Program-made: the position numbers and the translations under genes
The notes under the pieces: model-generated
The model's input: only the letters and a program-made list of their open reading frames with translations
Told to the model about the DNA's origin: nothing
Databases searched by the model: none
Assembly: GCA_026415015.1 (NCBI GenBank)
Contig: JAOAHW010000080.1
Coordinates: forward strand, 1-6,591
Direction of reading: 5' to 3'
Origin: Syntrophorhabdaceae bacterium
Lineage (GTDB): Bacteria; Desulfobacterota; Syntrophorhabdia; Syntrophorhabdales; Syntrophorhabdaceae
DNA length: 6,591 bases
Part shown: positions 1-5,846 of the stretch, one piece after another
How the letters are laid out: every line of letters starts with the position of its first letter
Numbering within the stretch: position 1 is the first letter of the stretch

Positions 1-300
1 GATGAAGAGCTTATGAGGCTTGCCAGCGAGACATCCTTTTCTCTATCCTGTGGCCACACCTTTGTTATTTTCTTAAGGGATGGCTTTCCCATCAATGTCC
101 TAAACAGTCTAAAATCCTGTCAGGAGGTCTGCCATATAATCTGCGCTACAGCCAACCCCCTGCAGGTCATAGTAGCAGAGACAGAACAGGGAGGAGGAAT
201 AATTGGTGTTGTAGATGGCTCAAGACCAAAGGGTATAGAGGCAGAAGAAGATAAAAAGGCAAGAAAGGAACTTTTAAGGAGATTCAGATATAAGCTATAA
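1..300 (+). CDS. Adenosine-specific kinase family protein (PF04008/DUF355), C-terminal part
   Basis: The reading frame is open from base 1 to a TAA at 298-300 and gives 99 residues with no upstream start, so the N-terminus lies outside the window. The family is usually about 160 residues, so roughly the last 60% is here. It is recognised from the conserved blocks CGHTFVIFL, FPINVLN, EVCHIICATANP, VIVAETEQGGGIIGVVDG and the C-terminal RFRYKL. The family was named after a Pyrobaculum protein reported to bind or phosphorylate adenosine; its physiological role is poorly defined, and it is common in archaea, thermophiles and anaerobic bacteria. An internal ATG at 13 falls inside the conserved region and is not a credible start. 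It is separated from the next gene by about 200 AT-rich bases and a promoter, so it is probably not part of the molybdoenzyme operon. Confidence 0.85.
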   Translation, partial: DEELMRLASETSFSLSCGHTFVIFLRDGFPINVLNSLKSCQEVCHIICATANPLQVIVAETEQGGGIIGVVDGSRPKGIEAEEDKKARKELLRRFRYKL

Positions 301-318
301 GGGCTTCACCTTAAAGCT
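293..318 (+). terminator. Hairpin overlapping the stop of the adenosine kinase-like gene, possible weak terminator
   Basis: AGCTATAAGG (293-302) pairs with CCTTAAAGCT (309-318) around a 6-base loop, with one A-A mismatch in a 10-base stem. The hairpin includes the TAA stop codon. No T-tract follows directly (the next bases are GTTCAAAATAG), so it is not a canonical intrinsic terminator. It may mark the 3' end of the transcript or only stabilise it. Confidence 0.35.
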
Positions 319-430
319 GTTCAAAATAGTAAACAGCAAAAAAAACGATAACTAATCAGAATAAAATAGAATGTAAGTTATTGGTTTATTATTGTAAAAA
401 TTTAAAGGCACTTTTTTTGCAAAATTTCAC

Positions 431-459
431 TTGACTTTTGAACAAATATTGTAAATAAT
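431..459 (+). promoter_or_regulatory. Sigma70-like promoter for the molybdenum hydroxylase operon
   Basis: A -35 box TTGACT (431-436, 5 of 6 consensus) is followed after 17 bases by AATAAT (454-459, 5 of 6 consensus). Transcription would start near 466, giving a leader of about 39 bases before the ATG at 505. The surrounding gap (301-504) is strongly AT-rich. A perfect TATAAT also occurs at 478-483, but it has no suitable -35 box and would start transcription almost on top of the ribosome binding site. No operator palindrome is convincing; TATTGTAAA is directly repeated at 390-398 and 447-455. Confidence 0.6.
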
Positions 460-504
460 TCGTAACCTGTATATTTTTATAATATTTTTTTGAGGAGATG
501 TATT

Positions 505-759
505 ATGGCAAAGTTTAAGATGGTCTGTCCCATATCAGGGGGTATGTGTATAGATTGTGCAGTATATAGGGGCAGACATTATTATCTGTGTTTTTCAAAG
601 GATTATCATGGTAGCCTCATGGAACCTGAACAGATGGAAAAGCTGAAACCAAAAAGTAGCACGTGTCACGATGAGAAATTCGGTATGCCAGATGAGATCC
701 AATTAAGCGCTGGTTGTATTAAAAATGTGGAAGAATTAATAGAAAGGAGAGGGTTATGA
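505..759 (+). CDS. Small Cys-rich protein, putative metal-binding, first gene of the molybdenum hydroxylase operon
   Basis: This is an 84-residue soluble protein with no signal peptide or membrane segment. The ATG at 505 is chosen because GAGGAG (492-497) sits 7 bases upstream; the TTG at 490 would overlap that site. Six cysteines are visible at residues 8, 15, 18, 29, 54 and 71. The first four form C-x6-C-x2-C-x10-C in an N-terminal block reading CPISGGMCIDCAVYRGR, which could bind zinc or an iron-sulfur cluster; the C54-H55 pair and C71 could add ligands. I do not recognise a named family. Its stop overlaps the start of the FAD subunit gene (ATGA at 756-759), which implies translational coupling and a function tied to the enzyme, for example cofactor delivery, assembly or electron transfer. 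That role is inference. Confidence 0.8.
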   Translation: MAKFKMVCPISGGMCIDCAVYRGRHYYLCFSKDYHGSLMEPEQMEKLKPKSSTCHDEKFGMPDEIQLSAGCIKNVEELIERRGL

Positions 760-1628
760 TAAACGATTTTAATTATCTAAAGCCAGGCTCGGTAAAAGAG
801 GCGTTTGAGATGTATGCCGAGCATGATGATTGCAAGGTAATATGCGGTGGACAGTCTCTTTTAATCGTCATGAGGCAGGGTATGGTGGCACCTGAGTATC
901 TTCTTGATATCAAAGGCCTTGATGAACTCAGATACATAAAATATGATGAGAAAGATGGCCTGAGAATCGGTGCTACAACAACACACAGGGAGATTGAAAA
1001 ATCCCCTGTCATCCAGGAAAAGTATCCTGTTCTCGCTTTAATGGAGAACAAGCTTGCATCTATCCAGACAAGAAACTGGGGGACAATAGGTGGAAATCTT
1101 GCCCACGCTGACCCTGCAGGTGACCCTGCCCCTGTATTGATTGCATTGAATGCAAACATAAAAGTGGGTGGAATAAACGGTGAGAGGACAATGCCTCTTG
1201 AGGATTTTTTTAAGGATTATTTTGAAACAGCCCTTGAAAAGGGTGAGCTTGTCCTTGAGGTCCATGTACCTGTTCCTCCACCTAAGACAGCTGTAGTATA
1301 TCAGAAGTTCAACCTTCTTGACAGTGATATGGGTATCGTGGCTGTGGCAGCATCAATCACCTTAAACGGTGATGATACATGCAAGGATGCAAGGATAGTC
1401 CTTGGTAATGCAGCACCTATACCTAAGAGGGTAAAGAATGCTGAAGACCTTCTAAAAGATAAGAAATTCGACGAGAAACTCTTTGAAGAGGCAGGAAAGA
1501 TATCATATGAGGAATCAGAGCCTGTTGCTGACATCCATGCATCAGAGGAACACAGGCGTCATCTGCTTAGCGTCCTGACAAAAAGAATGATTAAGAAGGC
1601 CTGGGAACAAGCCAGGGCAGTAGCCTGA
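756..1628 (+). CDS. Molybdenum hydroxylase FAD-binding subunit (CoxM/XdhB-like)
   Basis: This 290-residue protein is the flavin subunit that passes electrons from the iron-sulfur subunit to an external acceptor. Length is typical for the CoxM/HcrB/XdhB family. The FAD-binding signatures are visible: CGGQSLL at residues 30-36, GATTTH at 72-77, and TIGGNLAHADPAGD at 110-123. The C-terminal part from about residue 175 matches the CO dehydrogenase flavoprotein C-terminal domain (LGNAAPIPKR and the following region). No cysteine-rich insertion is present, so the extra 4Fe-4S cluster known from the 4-hydroxybenzoyl-CoA reductase beta subunit is absent. AAGGAG (744-749) lies 6 bases before the ATG, inside the end of the preceding gene, with a 4-base ATGA overlap. 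Family assignment is firm; the physiological electron acceptor cannot be read from the sequence. Confidence 0.95.
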   Translation: MINDFNYLKPGSVKEAFEMYAEHDDCKVICGGQSLLIVMRQGMVAPEYLLDIKGLDELRYIKYDEKDGLRIGATTTHREIEKSPVIQEKYPVLALMENKLASIQTRNWGTIGGNLAHADPAGDPAPVLIALNANIKVGGINGERTMPLEDFFKDYFETALEKGELVLEVHVPVPPPKTAVVYQKFNLLDSDMGIVAVAASITLNGDDTCKDARIVLGNAAPIPKRVKNAEDLLKDKKFDEKLFEEAGKISYEESEPVADIHASEEHRRHLLSVLTKRMIKKAWEQARAVA

Positions 1629-1648
1629 TAAGGAGGAGGTTGATATAT

Positions 1649-2134
1649 ATGGAAAAGAGAGCTTTGAAATTGTCAGTTAACGGCCAGGAATATGAGGTTT
1701 TTATTCACCCCAAGACACTTCTCGTTGAGGTTATAAGAGATCATCTTGGTTTCACAGGTACAAAAAGGGGTTGCGAGACCGTCTCCTGCGGTGCCTGCAC
1801 TGTGCTTGTAAATGGTGTTTCAGTTAAGTCATGTTCCATACTTGCAGTCCAGGTAGAGGGAATGGAGGTCACAACAGTGGAGGGTCTTGAGAAGGATGGA
1901 AAACTAAGCCCAATCCAGAAGGCATTTTTGGACAATGGTTCCTATCAGTGTGGTTTCTGTACCCCTGGTATGCTCATGTCTGCCACAGCATTCCTCAATG
2001 AGAATGAGGGCAGGGAGGTTACAGAGCATGAGATCCGTGAGGGTATTGAAGGTAATATCTGCCGTTGCACAGGTTACAACAGTATCGTCAGGGCAATAGA
2101 TGCAGTTGCAAAAGGGACATATAAGGAGGAGTAA
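1649..2134 (+). CDS. Molybdenum hydroxylase [2Fe-2S] subunit (CoxS/XdhC-type small subunit)
   Basis: This 161-residue protein carries two 2Fe-2S clusters that link the molybdenum site to the flavin. The N-terminal plant-type ferredoxin cluster uses C42, C47, C50 and C62 (C-x4-C-x2-C-x11-C, in CETVSCGACTVLVNG). The C-terminal cluster next to the molybdopterin uses C101, C104, C138 and C140 (QCGFCTPG and GNICRCTGY). All eight cluster cysteines are present, as is Q100, the glutamine that contacts the pterin in this family. The ATG at 1649 is chosen because AGGAGGAGG (1631-1639) is 9 bases upstream; an in-frame TTG at 1640 directly follows that site and is too close. It sits 20 bases after the FAD subunit and 1 base before the large subunit. 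Confidence 0.96.
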   Translation: MEKRALKLSVNGQEYEVFIHPKTLLVEVIRDHLGFTGTKRGCETVSCGACTVLVNGVSVKSCSILAVQVEGMEVTTVEGLEKDGKLSPIQKAFLDNGSYQCGFCTPGMLMSATAFLNENEGREVTEHEIREGIEGNICRCTGYNSIVRAIDAVAKGTYKEE

Positions 2135-2135
2135 T

Positions 2136-4472
2136 ATGAGCACAGAGATAAAAGAGTTAAAATATTCAACCTTTAAGACCAATGTCAAATACTCTGTTAT
2201 AAATACAAAGGTTCACAATGTAGACGGTATTGCAAAGGTAACTGGCAGGGCACAGTATACATTCGATATAAAGCTACCAGGTATGTTATATGGCAAGATA
2301 CTTAGAAGCCCCCACCCCCATGCAAGGATAATAAATATTGATACAAGCAGGGCCATGGAGCTTCCAGGTGTTAAGGCTGTTGTAACAGGCAAAGACACCC
2401 TTGGTATTAAACAGGGTATCTGGAGGAGATATGAGGAGCTCTGCGACGAGCAGATACTCCCCCTTGAAAAGGTAAGATATATAGGCGAACCTGTAGCAGC
2501 AGTAGCAGCAGTAACAGAGGAGATAGCAGAGAAGGCCCTTGACCTCATCGATGTGGAATATGAGGTCCTTCCAGCAGTATTTGAGCCCCTTGATGCCATA
2601 AAAAAGGATGCCCCTGTTATCCATGAAGGCGTAGAGAGAAATGTGAATGTTACAAGGCACATAGAGTGGGGTGATGTGGATGAGGCATTTGCCGAGGCAG
2701 AAAAAAACGGTGGTTACATAAGAGAGGACTGGTTCCGCTGCTCAGGCCAGCATCATATGTGCATGGAGACAAGGGCAGCAGTCTCAAGCTATACCCCTGA
2801 GGGAAAACTAACTGTGTGGGCATCAACACAGTCTGCATACTATACACAGGCCCTCCTTGCCGGTGTCCTCGGTATGAGAGAGGGTGATGTAAGGGTCATT
2901 GCCACATATGTGGGCGGTGGATTCGGTGGTAAATTCGAGCTCGATGCAGCCATGTTCTGTAGCGCAGTACTCTCCAAGAAACTATGTAAACCTGTAAAGA
3001 TTGTTTTTACCCGTGAAGAAGATTTGGTTGCTACAAAGAGAAGAACCCCTATGTATTACTATGTAAGGACTGCCATGTCAAGGGACGGCCAGCTTCTGGC
3101 AAGGGAATCCCGTATGTTCAGTAATGGCGGTGCATATACAGGGATGGGTGCAACAGCACTGTATCTCTCAGGGTTCTTCCACTCATTCCCATATAAATGG
3201 AAGGCATATAGATACGATGGCTACAGGGTCTATACAAATACAATGCCCTCTACCTCTATGCGTGGATTTGGTGCCCCACAGGCCATGTTCTGCTCTGAAC
3301 AGCAGATAGAATGGATGTGTGCTGATTTAGGACTTGACCCCTATGAAGTGAGGAGAAAGAATGCCCATACAGAGTGTTATGAGGTCCCCGGTCAGGCATT
3401 CATACAGAGTTGTGGTATGACCGAATGTATAGATAAAATAGAGGAATGGGTCAAGTCAAAGGGTGACCTTGGTCCGAACAGGGCAATAGGTATATCCTCA
3501 TGTGGTTTTATGTCAGGCGGTATATTCAACTGGTTTGATTCACCTTATTCATTCTCATCAGCAGTGGTAACTATAAACAATGACGGTACAGTGGAACTCC
3601 ATGTGGGTTGTCAGGATATAGGCCAGGGCTCAAACACCACTATGGCAATAATCGCTGCAGAGACACTGGGTGTCAAGATAGAGGACATCAAGGGACACTC
3701 AGGCGATACAGACCACTGCCCAGCAGACCTCGGTGCATGGGGATCCCGTCAGACCCTTATGGCAGGCAATGCTGTGAAGATGGCATGCGAGGATGCAAAG
3801 AAACAGCTCCTTGAGTTTGCCTATGCAGAGATGGGATTAAATATTGTCTATGACCTGGACATCAAAGATAGATGGGTACATGTTATAGCCCGTCCTGAGA
3901 GGGGCATGAAGTATGAGGACCTTGTAAAGAAGGCAATAAGGGCAAAGGATGGCCAGAGGATTGTTGGACGTGGCTACTATACACCTCACAGAAAAGGTAT
4001 GATATCCCCTGCATACAGCTATATGATGCAGGCAGTGGACGCAGAGGTTGACCCTGAGACAGGCAAGATAAAGATCCATGAGATCATGACAGCCCATGAC
4101 TGCGGTCAGCCTATAAATCCCCTTGGACTCGTGGGACAGCTCGAGGGTGCAGCATCTATGGCCCTTGGTTATGCATATCTTGAAGACCTGCCTATGGACG
4201 AAGGAAAGCTCCTCAACCCGAACCTTGTAGACTATAAGGTTATAAGGGCACCTGAAATGCCAAAGACAGGCATGATCGATATAGAGACCTATGAGGCAGA
4301 GGGGCCATATGGTGCAAAAGAGGCAGGAGAGGGTCTAACCAACCCGACAGCAGCAGCCCTTGGAAATGCTATATTCCATGCCCTTGGTATACAGATGAAA
4401 GAACTTCCACTTACACCTGAGAGGATACTGAAGGCACTCAGGGAAAAGAAAGAAAAGGAAGCCAATAAATAA
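2136..4472 (+). CDS. Molybdenum hydroxylase molybdopterin-binding catalytic subunit (xanthine dehydrogenase/HcrA family)
   Basis: This 778-residue protein is the full-length catalytic subunit binding molybdopterin cytosine dinucleotide. Visible signatures are the N-terminal hammerhead domain (DGIAKVTGRAQYTFDI to about residue 130), GGGFGGK at 260-266, MRGFGAPQ at 375-382, GQGSN at 496-500, and GPYGAKEAGEG with the presumed catalytic base E732. The loop at 375-382 is the xanthine dehydrogenase/4-hydroxybenzoyl-CoA reductase type, not the AYxCSFR loop of CO dehydrogenase. F267 follows GGGFGGK where purine-oxidising XDH has Glu802, and the position of Arg880 appears to be Ser (about 345), so purines are unlikely substrates. 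There is no signal peptide, so it is cytoplasmic. The ATG at 2136 is preceded by AAGGAGG (2123-2129) and lies one base after the stop of the FeS subunit gene. Substrate is unknown; aromatic or heterocyclic compounds, possibly as CoA thioesters, are plausible. Confidence 0.95.
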   Translation: MSTEIKELKYSTFKTNVKYSVINTKVHNVDGIAKVTGRAQYTFDIKLPGMLYGKILRSPHPHARIINIDTSRAMELPGVKAVVTGKDTLGIKQGIWRRYEELCDEQILPLEKVRYIGEPVAAVAAVTEEIAEKALDLIDVEYEVLPAVFEPLDAIKKDAPVIHEGVERNVNVTRHIEWGDVDEAFAEAEKNGGYIREDWFRCSGQHHMCMETRAAVSSYTPEGKLTVWASTQSAYYTQALLAGVLGMREGDVRVIATYVGGGFGGKFELDAAMFCSAVLSKKLCKPVKIVFTREEDLVATKRRTPMYYYVRTAMSRDGQLLARESRMFSNGGAYTGMGATALYLSGFFHSFPYKWKAYRYDGYRVYTNTMPSTSMRGFGAPQAMFCSEQQIEWMCADLGLDPYEVRRKNAHTECYEVPGQAFIQSCGMTECIDKIEEWVKSKGDLGPNRAIGISSCGFMSGGIFNWFDSPYSFSSAVVTINNDGTVELHVGCQDIGQGSNTTMAIIAAETLGVKIEDIKGHSGDTDHCPADLGAWGSRQTLMAGNAVKMACEDAKKQLLEFAYAEMGLNIVYDLDIKDRWVHVIARPERGMKYEDLVKKAIRAKDGQRIVGRGYYTPHRKGMISPAYSYMMQAVDAEVDPETGKIKIHEIMTAHDCGQPINPLGLVGQLEGAASMALGYAYLEDLPMDEGKLLNPNLVDYKVIRAPEMPKTGMIDIETYEAEGPYGAKEAGEGLTNPTAAALGNAIFHALGIQMKELPLTPERILKALREKKEKEANK

Positions 4473-4497
4473 GCTAACAGACAAAAGGAGGTAACCC

Positions 4498-4713
4498 GTG
4501 AACTATAAATGTCCTGCATGTAAAAAAGAATGGCCAACGAGCAAACAGGTGGCACGCCATATGTTTGGGACAGGTGACAAGGCACATAGAGCCTGGATAG
4601 AGTCCCAGGGTTATTCATATATAGACCTGCTCCTTGAACAGGTCTCAGAGCCTGGTAATAAAAGTTACGAGATACTCTCAGACCTTATTGAGAAGGCACA
4701 GGATAACCTATAA
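4498..4713 (+). CDS. Small C2H2-like zinc-finger protein in the molybdenum hydroxylase operon
   Basis: This is a 71-residue protein starting at a GTG (4498) with AGGAGGT (4486-4492) 5 bases upstream. The N-terminal half contains C5-x2-C8-x12-H21-x8-H30 (KCPACKKEW, then VARHMF and KAHRAW), a spacing resembling a C2H2 zinc finger with a long final loop. The C-terminal half (about residues 38-71) is predicted helical and acidic, ending EILSDLIEKAQDNL. I recognise no named family. It begins 25 bases after the large subunit gene, so it is probably cotranscribed. It could be an accessory or regulatory protein of the enzyme, or a small DNA-binding protein; neither can be shown from sequence alone. 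Confidence 0.75.
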   Translation: MNYKCPACKKEWPTSKQVARHMFGTGDKAHRAWIESQGYSYIDLLLEQVSEPGNKSYEILSDLIEKAQDNL

Positions 4714-4730
4714 AAGGATAGAATAGATAG

Positions 4731-4776
4731 CCGGTCAGGGATTGGGGCTCATAGCCTTGCCAATCCTTGAATCCGG
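4731..4776 (+). other. Long imperfect RNA hairpin between the zinc-finger gene and coxG-like gene
   Basis: The 100-base gap contains a nested inverted repeat. CCGG (4731-4734) pairs with CCGG (4773-4776); TCAG (4735-4738) with TTGA (4767-4770, one G-U pair); GGATTGG (4739-4745) with CCAATCC (4760-4766); GGCT (4746-4749) with AGCC (4753-4756), leaving a CAT loop. The only interruptions are a 3-base TTG bulge (4757-4759) and a 2-base AT bulge (4771-4772), giving about 19 base pairs. No T-tract follows, so it is not a standard intrinsic terminator. It may be an mRNA-stabilising or processing element, an attenuator lowering coxG expression, or a palindromic repeat element. Confidence 0.6.
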
Positions 4777-4813
4777 ATCAAAGGTTTAGACAAATAATTT
4801 TTAGGAGGATTTT

Positions 4814-5263
4814 ATGATTATAGAGGGTGGCTTTACATTGAATGCACCGATTGACAAGCTCTTTGATTTCCTGCTTAAACCGGATACTATAATGACATGT
4901 CTGCCTGGTGCAGAATCTGTTAGACTCATTGATGATACAACATATGAATGTGTTGTAAAACAAAAGGTTGGACCTATCTCAGCAAAACTCAAATTCGTAA
5001 ACAAACTCACAAAGGTTGAAAGGCCTCACCATATTGAGATAGAGGGTGAGGGCGAGGATGTAACAAAGCTCGGGCACTTCAAACAGAAGAGCATTGTTGA
5101 CCTGAAAGAGACACCCGAGGGTGTTGAGGTTACATATAAGACAGATGTGAGCATCGTTGGTAAGCTTGCCATGTTCGGTGACAGGATCATGAGGGCAAAG
5201 GCAAAAGACACAGAAAAAGAATTCACAAAGAATCTAAGGGAAAAACTCAAAACACTGGCATAA
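4814..5263 (+). CDS. CoxG-like SRPBCC-fold protein (carbon monoxide dehydrogenase subunit G family, PF06240)
   Basis: This 149-residue protein matches the CoxG family across its length: an N-terminal strand MIIEGGFTLNAPIDKLFDFL, the signature CLPGAE at 29-34, KVGPISAKLKF in the middle, and the long C-terminal helix rich in Lys and Glu. In CO-oxidising bacteria CoxG is needed to attach the Mo-CO dehydrogenase to the membrane and has been linked to quinone delivery (established knowledge for that enzyme). This copy ends soon after the SRPBCC domain and has no hydrophobic C-terminal anchor. TAGGAGGA (4802-4809) precedes the ATG. It is the last gene before a strong terminator and lies 100 bases after the zinc-finger gene, so it is probably the final operon gene. 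A role coupling the hydroxylase to the membrane electron pool is inference. Confidence 0.88.
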   Translation: MIIEGGFTLNAPIDKLFDFLLKPDTIMTCLPGAESVRLIDDTTYECVVKQKVGPISAKLKFVNKLTKVERPHHIEIEGEGEDVTKLGHFKQKSIVDLKETPEGVEVTYKTDVSIVGKLAMFGDRIMRAKAKDTEKEFTKNLREKLKTLA

Positions 5264-5281
5264 CAAGGGATATTCTGAAAA

Positions 5282-5309
5282 AAAAGGGCCTCCTCATGGA
5301 GGCCCTTTT
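5282..5309. terminator. Bidirectional rho-independent terminator
   Basis: AAAAGGGCCTCC (5282-5293) and GGAGGCCCTTTT (5298-5309) form a perfect 12-base-pair stem with a TCAT loop. The plus strand ends in a T-run and the minus strand in the complementary T-run (the A-run at 5278-5285), so it can stop transcription from both sides. It lies between the convergent coxG-like and mobile-domain genes, 18 bases past the first stop and 20 bases past the second. Confidence 0.93.
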
Positions 5310-5329
5310 GATTTCTTGAAGGCCTTGAT

Positions 5330-5713
5330 CTATCTTACTATCTCCACAACACCTTTTGAGCCATATATACAGATTATGTCCCCGTCTTTTATGGTCTCCA
5401 TTATACCTGCAACACCTGTAACAGTGGGGATGCCGTATCTCCTGGCATGCCATATGGCGGTTGTGAAGGCACCACCTTTTTCTGTGACTAGTCCCTTGAT
5501 AAAAGGCATAAAGGTAATAAGTTCTGGTGTTGCAGCCTCACAGACAACTATAGCACCTTCCTTAAGATTATGAAGGTCACTGTGGTTTTTTATGACTGTG
5601 CATGGTCCATCAACAACACCCTCAGATGCAGCAAATCCACTCAATCTCTCTATGTCCATTTGTAAAGCGCCCTCATCATACCTTGTATCTAATGCTGTAT
5701 TCTCATCTTTCAT
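5330..5713 (-). CDS. Stand-alone PEP-utilising enzyme mobile (swivelling) domain protein lacking the active-site His
   Basis: This is a 127-residue protein consisting almost entirely of the PEP-utiliser mobile domain (PF00391), known from PEP synthase, pyruvate phosphate dikinase and phenylphosphate synthase. The fold is recognised from FAASEGVVDGPCTVI (27-41), GAIVVCEAATPEL (53-65), GLVTEKGG (74-81), ARRYGIP (90-96) and the closing DGDIICIYGSKGVVEI. In the canonical domain GGxxxH carries the phosphorylated histidine. Here the block reads GGAFTTAIWHAR, so Thr85 occupies the His position and the only nearby His is H89, four residues on. Phosphotransfer through the standard residue is therefore not expected. 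No ATP-binding or PEP-binding partner is encoded in the window. The ribosome binding site AAAGGAGGG is complementary to 5721-5729, 7 bases before the ATG. It is divergent from the LysR gene, its likely regulator. Confidence 0.85.
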   Translation of the reverse strand: MKDENTALDTRYDEGALQMDIERLSGFAASEGVVDGPCTVIKNHSDLHNLKEGAIVVCEAATPELITFMPFIKGLVTEKGGAFTTAIWHARRYGIPTVTGVAGIMETIKDGDIICIYGSKGVVEIVR

Positions 5714-5780
5714 TTTATGTCCCTCCTTTATTTTTATTAGTTATGTTCCTCATTCACACAGATAATATATTAATTAGGAC

Positions 5781-5809
5781 TTGACAAATCAATAAAAATA
5801 AATTTAAAT
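5781..5809 (+). promoter_or_regulatory. Promoter of the LysR-type regulator gene
   Basis: A perfect -35 TTGACA (5781-5786) is followed after 17 bases by TTAAAT (5804-5809, 4 of 6 consensus). Transcription would start near 5816. On the opposite strand TTGTCA (complement of 5782-5787) overlaps the same -35 box and could serve the divergent mobile-domain gene, though its -10 region is poor. The palindrome TAATATATTA (5763-5772) lies between and is a candidate operator or simply AT-rich DNA. Confidence 0.5.
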
Positions 5810-5818
5810 GCGATTAAG

Positions 5819-5836
5819 AAAAACTGAAAAGTTTTT
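5819..5836 (+). other. GAAA-loop hairpin in the LysR leader
   Basis: AAAAACT (5819-5825) and AGTTTTT (5830-5836) form a 7-base-pair stem closed by a GAAA loop, directly before the AGGG ribosome binding site (5837-5840). It would lie at the extreme 5' end of the transcript predicted from the 5781-5809 promoter, and could stabilise the mRNA or affect ribosome access. The stem is almost all A-T, so it is weak. Confidence 0.3.
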
Positions 5837-5846
5837 AGGGCTTTTT

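Noticed and set aside
390..455. Direct repeat TATTGTAAA (390-398 and 447-455) as a regulator site
   Set aside because: A 9-base AT-only-like repeat in a strongly AT-rich gap is easily due to chance, and neither copy is palindromic.
490..504. Upstream TTG start extending the Cys-rich protein by five residues
   Set aside because: The TTG overlaps the GAGGAG ribosome binding site (492-497), which is correctly spaced for the ATG at 505.
773..1159. Long open frames antisense to the hydroxylase genes (for example 773-1159, 2213-2662, 3837-4097, 4289-4618)
   Set aside because: They lie opposite genes with full-length family matches, lack ribosome binding sites, and their translations show no recognisable domain.
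2100..2135. Upstream start extending the molybdopterin subunit by 12 residues
   Set aside because: It would overlap the end of the FeS subunit gene; the ATG at 2136 has an ideal AAGGAGG site and one-base spacing from the preceding stop.
2490..2517. GTAGCAGCA-type micro-repeat in the molybdopterin subunit gene
   Set aside because: It encodes the family-typical Ala/Val-rich segment EPVAAVAAV and is explained by codon choice.
756..4472. Aerobic CO dehydrogenase (coxMSL) assignment
   Set aside because: The large subunit lacks the AYxCSFR active-site loop and has MRGFGAPQ instead; gene order alone is not sufficient.
5316..5573. Plus-strand open frame opposite the mobile-domain gene
   Set aside because: It is antisense to a gene with a clear domain match, and no ribosome binding site precedes it.
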